Positions 20,251 to 24,522 of a stretch of 24,522 bases of DNA are shown here, one piece after another (the first letter of the stretch is position 1; every line of letters starts with the position of its first letter). Under the pieces are notes generated by a model. That model did not search any database. It was not told where the DNA came from and saw nothing but the letters and a program-made list of their open reading frames with translations. Made by a program: the position numbers and the translations under genes. The stretch comes from a virus. The stretch is from positions 1 through 24,522 of IMG/VR virus record IMGVR_UViG_3300006844_000040; one strand, 5' to 3'.

Positions 20251-20541
20251 ATGGAAATCAGCGTGAAGAAGTTGGAAGCCCACGGATTCAGGGTCGAGGC
20301 GTTCGATGACGACGGGCACACGCTCCGGTCCCTGGCAAGCGTCCAGATCGGCCCGATGCCGGGCTGTGGCGGCATCCCCGCCGGGCTCATCAACCAGATC
20401 CGCAGCCTCCTCATGAACCCGGAGTACGGAGATCTGGCCGTCGAGTCCCTGGTCCGTCGCATCCACTCCCTACAGATCCTCGAGTCCATCGAGGCAGCCG
20501 ACGGCCCCAGTGCATGGGCCCGGCACCGGGTGGAGGAGTGA
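20251..20541 (+). CDS. Unknown 96-aa protein
   Basis: MEISVKKLEAHGFRVEAFDD..., then a Gly/Pro segment (GPMPGCGGIPAGLINQIRSL) and a helical C-terminus (AVESLVRRIHSLQILESIEA). Soluble, no clear motif. AAAGG lies about eight bases upstream of the ATG, right after the structured element. Its stop overlaps the next ATG (TGATG). Confidence 0.65.
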   Translation: MEISVKKLEAHGFRVEAFDDDGHTLRSLASVQIGPMPGCGGIPAGLINQIRSLLMNPEYGDLAVESLVRRIHSLQILESIEAADGPSAWARHRVEE

Positions 20542-20711
20542 TGGCAAAGCACAGCGCAACCTTCATCAAGGAACGGGACACCAAGAACACGGTGAGGTAC
20601 GCCGAACAGGTTCCCGAGGATCAGGCACCCATCATCGGGACGATCTACGTCCAGAAGTGGGTCGTCAAGGGAGCCACTGAGATCGTGGTCGTGATCGAAA
20701 CGGAGGACTAA
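20541..20711 (+). CDS. 56-aa small phage protein of a recurrent type
   Basis: MAKHSATFIKERDTKNTVRY..., then PIIGTIYVQKWVVKGATEIV. The combination E-x-x-TKNT-x-R(F/Y)-x-E...IGT-(L/I)-YV-x-K recalls a small, widespread phage and bacterial protein type that I remember without an assigned function. TGATG overlap with the previous gene; GGAGG is very close to the ATG. Confidence 0.65.
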   Translation: MAKHSATFIKERDTKNTVRYAEQVPEDQAPIIGTIYVQKWVVKGATEIVVVIETED

Positions 20712-20714
20712 GCG

Positions 20715-20948
20715 ATGAGCATCCGCGAAGAGATGGACGCAATCATGCAGGAGAGGGCCAAGGCCTTTGGCCGCAAGGAGATCAAGGTCACCCTCACCGT
20801 CAACCAGCTCGTGGCTCTCAAACTCGTCATCGAGGAGGTGCGGGAGGTGCACCAGGTCTCGGAGGAGGATCTCGAGGAAGAATACGAGCTCCACCTGCGG
20901 ACGAGCTACGAGGCCATCGACGAGGCTCTCGACGGGGCAGGCACATGA
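20715..20948 (+). CDS. Unknown 77-aa acidic helical protein
   Basis: MSIREEMDAIMQERAKAFGR..., KVTLTVNQLVALKLVIEEVR and an acidic, Glu-rich C-terminal half (SEEDLEEEYELHLRTSYEAI). Predicted helical. GGAGG lies about nine bases before the ATG. ATGA overlap with the next gene. Function is unknown. Confidence 0.65.
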   Translation: MSIREEMDAIMQERAKAFGRKEIKVTLTVNQLVALKLVIEEVREVHQVSEEDLEEEYELHLRTSYEAIDEALDGAGT

Positions 20949-21115
20949 GGCTCAGCGACCTCTGCACCGGCACCGACCTCTGGATCAAGCCGGGGGACGG
21001 ATGCTACAAGATCTACTACAGACAAGCGGGGACCGATAGCTTGGTCTACGAGACCCGCAGCCTGACGCACGTCGAGATCTTCATCGACGGGTTCAAGGCA
21101 GGGAGGAAGGCATGA
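20945..21115 (+). CDS. Unknown 56-aa protein
   Basis: MRLSDLCTGTDLWIKPGDGC..., YKIYYRQAGTDSLVYETRSL and a basic end (GFKAGRKA). Likely beta-rich. It is held by ATGA overlaps on both sides, strong support for a real gene despite its size. Confidence 0.6.
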   Translation: MRLSDLCTGTDLWIKPGDGCYKIYYRQAGTDSLVYETRSLTHVEIFIDGFKAGRKA

Positions 21116-21357
21116 AGATCGACGCGAGCAAGGACTTCGAGACGATCTCCTCGAGGATCGACGCCGTCAAGTTGGCGGCCGACTTCACGGGTGACGACGA
21201 GGTTCTCAAGGACATGGTGGTCGTCTTTTGTCAACTGCTGACCAACATGTACAAGACGATCCCCACGACCAAGGGCGATGCGTACGTGGTCCTCACCAAG
21301 GACCTATACGACAAGGTGCTCCAGCAGCACGGGCTCAAGCGAGTCGTGGAGGACTGA
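21112..21357 (+). CDS. Unknown 81-aa protein
   Basis: MKIDASKDFETISSRIDAVK..., LAADFTGDDEVLKDMVVVFC and a C-terminus VLTKDLYDKVLQQHGLKRVV. Helical and soluble. GGGAGGAAGG lies before the ATG. Overlapped at both ends (ATGA; TGATG). Function is unknown. Confidence 0.65.
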   Translation: MKIDASKDFETISSRIDAVKLAADFTGDDEVLKDMVVVFCQLLTNMYKTIPTTKGDAYVVLTKDLYDKVLQQHGLKRVVED

Positions 21358-21611
21358 TGAGGTTCCAGGTAAAGCTGGTCGCGATGGCCCCCGTCGAATC
21401 AATCACGGAGGTCGAAGCGGAAGACGAGAAGGACGCCCGCATCAAGGCCATAGCGTTGGCCCGCGCGGCGCTCGACCCGAAGAACCCGAACCCCCCTCGT
21501 GTGTACTGGGACATCGGTGACAGCGAGGGATCAGGGATCCAGGACGGCAGCGTAACCACCGAGGAGGTCATCAACCTCGACGAGATCGAGCACCGTGAGC
21601 CGTGGGAATGA
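21357..21611 (+). CDS. Unknown 84-aa protein
   Basis: MRFQVKLVAMAPVESITEVE..., AEDEKDARIKAIALARAALD, then a Pro-rich loop and an acidic C-terminus. The first strand-helix unit with EVEAEDEKDARIKAIALA looks like a small alpha/beta fold in which the sequence (I/V)-x-V-(E/x)-A-x-x-x-x-x-A-x-x-x-A is common among short phage proteins. GGAGG lies close upstream. Confidence 0.6.
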   Translation: MRFQVKLVAMAPVESITEVEAEDEKDARIKAIALARAALDPKNPNPPRVYWDIGDSEGSGIQDGSVTTEEVINLDEIEHREPWE

Positions 21612-21642
21612 AGGGAGGTGAGGCCGAATGATTGACCCTGGG

Positions 21643-21701
21643 GGCGCAACGGCCAACGTGTTCAAGGGTTGGACACGCGTTATCCACGAGGCCGTTGCGC
21701 C
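21643..21701 (+). other. Perfect 12-bp inverted repeat forming a long hairpin
   Basis: GGCGCAACGGCC (21643-21654) and its exact reverse complement GGCCGTTGCGCC (21690-21701) flank an inner stem: AAC/GTT plus GTGT/ACAC (21655-21661 with 21673-21681, two-base bulge). An 11-base loop closes it. The hairpin ends about 20 bases before the ATG of the zinc-ribbon gene, whose SD AAAGGAGG lies just after it. It would be inside the coding sequence if the alternative start at 21628 is used. Confidence 0.65.
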
Positions 21702-21720
21702 AACAGGGAAAGGAGGCAAG

Positions 21721-21855
21721 ATGCCAAACAAGTGCAAGTGTGGTGGTGACTACTACCAAGTGTGGGAGACGCGCAGCGCCTTTGCCGTAAGGTGCAACAA
21801 GTGCAAGGCGAAGCACATCCAACGCAAAAGGAGAGCAAAGAAGATATGGGCATAA
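21721..21855 (+). CDS. 44-aa zinc-ribbon protein
   Basis: MPNKCKCGGDYYQVWETRSA, then VRCNKCKAKHIQRKRRAKKI. CxCGG and CNKC give a four-cysteine zinc ribbon (Cys5, Cys7, Cys36, Cys39) with a basic tail, suggesting nucleic-acid binding. ATG 21721 has AAAGGAGG five bases upstream. An in-frame ATG at 21628 also has a good SD (GGGAGG) and would add 31 residues, encoded by the inverted repeat; the shorter form is preferred but not certain. Confidence 0.7.
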   Translation: MPNKCKCGGDYYQVWETRSAFAVRCNKCKAKHIQRKRRAKKIWA

Positions 21856-22118
21856 AATTCGAATCAGCCAAACCAAGCCAGTACAAGTTCTGGCACGCGC
21901 TGGCCGTGTACCTGTTCCCTGGCATAGCGCCGCCGGTCCACCCGGCGTCGTTCAACGATCTGGCATCGGAGATGTACAAGAGGTTCGGTGGCTGTGCCCG
22001 CAATCTGTCCGTGCTGGCCAAGAGTGACACCGACAGGGAACTCCTGGTCGCCCAGCTCCACGAGCTGCGGGCATGGGTAAGGGAGGCGTTCAACGCAATC
22101 AAGGAGGTGAAACCATGA
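21846..22118 (+). CDS. Unknown 90-aa protein
   Basis: MGIKFESAKPSQYKFWHALA..., VYLFPGIAPPVHPASFNDLA, then a helical C-terminus (VAQLHELRAWVREAFNAIKE). Ten-base overlap with the zinc-ribbon gene. AAGGAG lies at a longish distance, and a second purine stretch is nearer. Frame open upstream to 21762, but within the neighbour. Function is unknown. Confidence 0.6.
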   Translation: MGIKFESAKPSQYKFWHALAVYLFPGIAPPVHPASFNDLASEMYKRFGGCARNLSVLAKSDTDRELLVAQLHELRAWVREAFNAIKEVKP

Positions 22119-22354
22119 CTGACAAAGAGCTGATACTCAACCCGGACAAGTGGTCCAAGTGGCCGATGCTGCCCCTCAAGAGGCAGGCATCGTACAGCCC
22201 CGACTGCGGCCTCATCGTGGGCGACCCCATCGGTGACGTCGTGTACTTCGTGCCGAACGTGAACATCTGGCACCCAGACAAGGAGAAGATCGAGAAGACC
22301 GGACGCAATGTCCGGGTCGACGAGCTGCTCAAGGAAGGGTGGGTGGTGGACTAA
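22115..22354 (+). CDS. Unknown 79-aa protein
   Basis: MTDKELILNPDKWSKWPMLP..., LKRQASYSPDCGLIVGDPIG, then VVYFVPNVNIWHP and a C-terminus VRVDELLKEGWVVD. The N-terminal L-x-x-P-x-x-W-x-x-WP-x-LP-x-KR pattern occurs in small phage proteins I recall without function. AAGGAGGTG lies seven bases before the ATG, and ATGA couples it to the previous gene. Confidence 0.65.
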   Translation: MTDKELILNPDKWSKWPMLPLKRQASYSPDCGLIVGDPIGDVVYFVPNVNIWHPDKEKIEKTGRNVRVDELLKEGWVVD

Positions 22355-22501
22355 TTGGATACAGCGACCGAGCATCGGGGCTATTGCCGTCTCATAGACG
22401 GCAGGCCATGCTCGTGCACCACAGCGTGGGCACTAGCGGATGGGAGCTGTCCTTGTGCCCCGGGCATCATGTCGAATCCCATCCACAGAATAGGAGAACC
22501 A
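22355..22501 (+). other. Intergenic leader with a long imperfect hairpin
   Basis: CGAGCAT (22369-22375) pairs with ATGCTCG (22408-22414), GGCT (22379-22382) with GGCC (22404-22407, one wobble), and TGCCGTCT with AGACGGCA (22385-22392 and 22396-22403) around a three-base CAT loop. The structure begins 15 bases after the previous stop and has no U-tract. The reading frame of the next gene is open here from a TTG at 22355, and a 33-codon frame (22408-22509) exists, but neither has a convincing SD. Confidence 0.6.
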
Positions 22502-22849
22502 ATGCATAGCACAGACATATGCCTCGCGATCCAGAAGTACCTGCCCAAGCGTGCGGAGGGCGCGCTTCACCACTTCGTGAAAACGAACCCCCATATGGAT
22601 GGGGCACAGTGGGCAGACGCCCTCCATCTCATGGTGGAGTCCGACGCTCACTGTGACCTGACCGAGGCGATCTACGGCGACCTCAAGCCCATTGTCCCAC
22701 TTGGGACCGAGCTGTGGATCTCGCCAATCTTCATCACCCTGCTGTACTACAACAAGGGCCACGTCCCGTACGCAACTGAGGTCGCGTACTATCACGGGTT
22801 CGTGACGGGCCTCTATCAGAGGGACATGCAGGACAAGGCAACGCCGTAG
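22502..22849 (+). CDS. Unknown 115-aa protein
   Basis: MHSTDICLAIQKYLPKRAEG..., HLMVESDAHCDLTEAIYGDL, LWISPIFITLLYYNKGHVPY and a C-terminus LYQRDMQDKATP. Predicted mostly helical; the hydrophobic segment near residue 80 is too short and interrupted for a confident membrane helix. GGAG lies six bases before the ATG. Flanked on both sides by structured gaps, so it may be separately controlled. Confidence 0.65.
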   Translation: MHSTDICLAIQKYLPKRAEGALHHFVKTNPHMDGAQWADALHLMVESDAHCDLTEAIYGDLKPIVPLGTELWISPIFITLLYYNKGHVPYATEVAYYHGFVTGLYQRDMQDKATP

Positions 22850-22853
22850 CCCG

Positions 22854-22902
22854 GTGGGGCCTTCACCAATTGAAGGCCCCACTAAGGTGCCACGTTGGCA
22901 CC
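22854..22902 (+). other. Two consecutive perfect hairpins with five-base loops
   Basis: GTGGGGCCTTCA-CCAAT-TGAAGGCCCCAC (22854-22882, 12-bp stem; the arms are 22854-22865 and 22871-22882) is followed three bases later by GGTGCC-ACGTT-GGCACC (22886-22902, 6-bp stem). They begin five bases after a stop codon and have no U-tract, so they may be an unusual terminator, a processing site or an operator. The core 14-mer TTCACCAATTGAAG also occurs at 16532-16545. Confidence 0.6.
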
Positions 22903-22943
22903 CAGCGGGTGCGAAGCCACCCCATAACCCGAAAGGAGAAGCG

Positions 22944-23117
22944 ATGGAAGGATCGATCAAGGGCACCAAGCCCTCCAACGACCGAACGCTCAAGAGAATC
23001 AAGGGCATCCTCCGAGCCCTAGATCGGGGGGATATCACCGCTACTGAGGCGCTCAGTAGCATCAAGCGGGTTTGGCGGGAGGAGGCCACAGCAGAGGCCA
23101 GGAGGAGTGAGGCGTGA
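22944..23117 (+). CDS. Unknown 57-aa protein
   Basis: MEGSIKGTKPSNDRTLKRIK..., GILRALDRGDITATEALSSI, then a charged helix (KRVWREEATAEARRSEA). Helical, soluble. AAAGGAG lies six bases before the ATG. GTGA overlap with the next gene. Function is unknown. Confidence 0.65.
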   Translation: MEGSIKGTKPSNDRTLKRIKGILRALDRGDITATEALSSIKRVWREEATAEARRSEA

Positions 23118-23521
23118 GGTACGAACTATTCATGGAGTGTCGGGGAGGCGGGCGGCATGCCCTCCAGACTCTCATGATCATCAAGCTCAAGGATGGGTCG
23201 TTCAGACTCCAGCAACGGTGCGTGAACTGCAAGACGTTCAAGTACCCCCACTGGGGCCCGAACGGCAAGATCCTTGGCACCGCGACGTACAAGCACTCTC
23301 AGATCTACAGGGAGTTCTTGAACAGTCACGACCCAACCGAAGCACGGCTAGAGATTCTAGCCAGCGACATCAAAAAAGTGGAGGCTCCAACCGATGGAAG
23401 TTACAGTTCTGTTCTGCGACAAGTGCCCCGGCCTAAAAAAGGCCGTGGTCGTACTCTCACTCCTAAACGGGCACGCGACAAAAGACGCGCCGCGGCTCGA
23501 TCTGTGCGCCGGGCACGCTAA
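23114..23521 (+). CDS. Unknown 135-aa protein with Cys pair and basic tail
   Basis: GTG start overlapping the previous stop (GTGA). MRYELFMECRGGGRHALQTL..., then QQRCVNCKTFKYPHWGPNGK with Cys36-x2-Cys39. The last ~45 residues are increasingly Arg/Lys-rich (PKKGRGRTLTPKRARDKRRA). That tail (final ~128 bases) overlaps the start of the next gene in another frame, so its composition may partly be a by-product of the overlap. Function is unknown. Confidence 0.65.
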   Translation: MRYELFMECRGGGRHALQTLMIIKLKDGSFRLQQRCVNCKTFKYPHWGPNGKILGTATYKHSQIYREFLNSHDPTEARLEILASDIKKVEAPTDGSYSSVLRQVPRPKKGRGRTLTPKRARDKRRAAARSVRRAR

Positions 23522-23834
23522 CCAGATGTACAGGAACTTCGCGCCCCGCAAGCGGTCCAAGGTGGCGCACGGTCACCCAGGGCCGGCGACCAAGAAGGCC
23601 AAGGCCCCAGATCGCGTGTCCACCAACCCACGGGTCATCGCGGCCAAGGCGGTGAGGGTCAAGATGGTCGAGTTCGCCAAGGCACCCGTCTCGCGCAAGC
23701 AGATGATGGAGAAGTTCAAGGTCAACGAGGCGCTCATGGGCTACTACCTCGGCGTGCTCGTCAAGGATGGCAGCCTCAAGAAGGTCGGCAAGGGCAACAA
23801 GATTACGTACGTGCGGGCAAAGGAGGGGGCATGA
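23394..23834 (+). CDS. Zinc-finger plus winged-helix-like regulator
   Basis: 146 aa. N-terminal metal site: LFCDKC (Cys8, Cys11) and DLCAGH (Cys38, His41), spaced as in small phage and actinobacterial-type Cys2-CysHis modules. A Lys/Arg/Pro linker follows (~52-78), then residues ~82-142 (AKAPVSRKQMMEKFKVNEAL...YYLGVLVKDGSLKKVGKGNK, region 95-135) with the helix-turn-helix plus wing pattern of winged-helix DNA-binding domains. A DNA-binding regulator is inferred. GGAGG lies eight bases before the ATG. It overlaps the previous gene by 128 bases and the next by ATGA. Confidence 0.7.
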   Translation: MEVTVLFCDKCPGLKKAVVVLSLLNGHATKDAPRLDLCAGHANQMYRNFAPRKRSKVAHGHPGPATKKAKAPDRVSTNPRVIAAKAVRVKMVEFAKAPVSRKQMMEKFKVNEALMGYYLGVLVKDGSLKKVGKGNKITYVRAKEGA

Positions 23835-24064
23835 GTAGGAAGGATGACGAGGTTCACACGCAGCTTGGCCGGGAGCATGTCCGCTCGGGTATGCCTCGGT
23901 ACAGGTACCAGGATCAGCGGCTGCAGGAGCTGTACGACAGGGGCTACAATGATCCTGACGAGCCCATGTTCGAGCCCGAGGCGTACAACCGACACCGCTG
24001 CCAGGCTTGTGGTAAGTCCATGACCAACACCTACTACAAGTACTGCAGCACTTGCAGGGCATGA
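23831..24064 (+). CDS. 77-aa protein with C-terminal zinc ribbon
   Basis: MSRKDDEVHTQLGREHVRSG..., a polar N-terminal part with YRYQDQRLQELYDRGYNDPD, then a C-terminal CQACGKSMTNTYYKYCSTC with two CxxC pairs (residues 57/60 and 72/75), a clear four-Cys zinc ribbon. AGGAGG lies a few bases before the ATG. ATGA overlaps at both ends. Confidence 0.7.
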   Translation: MSRKDDEVHTQLGREHVRSGMPRYRYQDQRLQELYDRGYNDPDEPMFEPEAYNRHRCQACGKSMTNTYYKYCSTCRA

Positions 24065-24237
24065 TGGAGTGGGTAACGGCCTACATCCTTCACCAGAAGG
24101 AGTCTACCAAGAAGTACAAGGCAGGCTTCTACTGGGTGGACGAGACGGGGGATCTCAACGGGCCACTCGACACCGTCGAGCAGGCACAGATCGAGCTTGA
24201 TGCCTACGTCGATTGGCTCGAGAAAGGAGACAAATAA
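24061..24237 (+). CDS. Unknown 58-aa protein
   Basis: MMEWVTAYILHQKESTKKYK..., AGFYWVDETGDLNGPLDTVE, then a helical end (LDAYVDWLEKGDK). The tract F-Y-W-x-D-x-x-G...GP-x-x-T-x-x-x-A resembles small phage proteins with a short beta meander, but no family is claimed. Start at ATG 24061 (ATGA overlap); ATG 24064 is equally possible. Stop overlaps the next ATG. Confidence 0.6.
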   Translation: MMEWVTAYILHQKESTKKYKAGFYWVDETGDLNGPLDTVEQAQIELDAYVDWLEKGDK

Positions 24238-24515
24238 TGGGTGCAAACTCAAAGACCAAGCAACTCCAGAAGTTCCTGCTGCGTAAGGTCATGTTGCTCC
24301 AAGACAACATGATCCAGTGGGCCAAGGCCGACGAGTTCCTCGGCTTCGAGCACGTACTGAGGCAGGAGCAGGTCGAGGCCATCAGGGCCGGCGACACCAC
24401 CAAGGCCGTCGAGCTTCACAACAAGAGGATCGACTGCCTGAAAGCCGCGCTGGAGATCCTGGAACTCTGTCCGGCGTGCGGGCCTCACGATGCCCCGGCG
24501 GCCGACGGAACTTGA
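24237..24515 (+). CDS. Unknown 92-aa helical protein
   Basis: MGANSKTKQLQKFLLRKVML..., LQDNMIQWAKADEFLGFEHV, HNKRIDCLKAALEILELCPA, with CPAC near the C-terminus. Mostly helical. AAAGGAG lies nine bases before the ATG (TAATG). The stop is seven bases from the right edge; GTG at 24517 might begin another gene that leaves the window. Confidence 0.7.
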   Translation: MGANSKTKQLQKFLLRKVMLLQDNMIQWAKADEFLGFEHVLRQEQVEAIRAGDTTKAVELHNKRIDCLKAALEILELCPACGPHDAPAADGT

Positions 24516-24522
24516 TGTGATC

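Noticed and set aside
22355-22501. Extension of the 115-aa gene to TTG 22355, or a separate 33-codon frame at 22408
   Set aside because: TTG lacks an SD and the extension is mostly the strong hairpin. The 33-codon frame has only a weak GCAGG signal. ATG 22502 has a clear GGAG.
1-24522. CRISPR array, insertion sequence, integrase or attachment site
   Set aside because: No regularly spaced repeats, transposase or recombinase motifs, or long direct repeats were seen on either strand.

Overview
This window looks like part of a tailed double-stranded DNA bacteriophage (Caudoviricetes) with a fairly GC-rich genome. The evidence is a near-complete head and packaging module (TerS, TerL, portal, scaffold-like protein, major capsid protein), a GH19-type endolysin, a collagen-like fibre, and dense packing of genes with ATGA/GTGA/TAATG overlaps and strong AAGGAG-type ribosome binding sites. 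The host cannot be named from this sequence. One perfect 18-bp palindrome contains the CGAAC-N4-GTTCG form of the LexA box known from Gram-positive bacteria, which is only a weak hint. No integrase, polymerase or RNA polymerase is visible, so lifestyle is undetermined.

The layout is two divergent arms separated by a control region of about 0.7 kb (16266-16963). The left arm (1-16265) is read on the minus strand. From right to left it holds: a single-gene unit (15789-16265) with its own sigma70-like promoter, an operator-like dyad and a rho-independent terminator; a dyad-rich gap (15498-15737); small unknown genes; a lysis-like group (membrane protein with coiled coil, endolysin, small two-helix membrane protein); a pair of paralogous proteins sharing a 98-residue N-terminal module but carrying different C-terminal domains (ADP-ribosyltransferase-like and acetyltransferase-like); TerS, three small genes and TerL; a G-quadruplex-prone gap; three unknown structural-type genes; then portal, scaffold-like protein, decoration-like protein, major capsid protein, an Ig-like domain protein, an orphan HicB-like domain and a collagen-like fibre that runs off the left edge.

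The right arm (16964-24522) is read on the plus strand and consists of 26 or so small genes of 24-162 codons. Most are of unknown function, and several have visible zinc-binding Cys clusters, ribbon-helix-helix-like or winged-helix-like segments, a J-domain (HPD motif) or a lipobox. This is the usual look of an early or host-takeover region. Three of its intergenic gaps, plus the start region of one small gene, hold strong RNA hairpins without U-tracts, one with mutually exclusive pairings. They may be processing sites, operators or cis-regulatory RNAs.

The most interesting items are the paralogous two-domain pair (a possible packaged and injected effector system with a common targeting module), the hairpins of the early arm, the operator-like sites around 15.6-16.4 kb, and several substantial same-strand gene overlaps.
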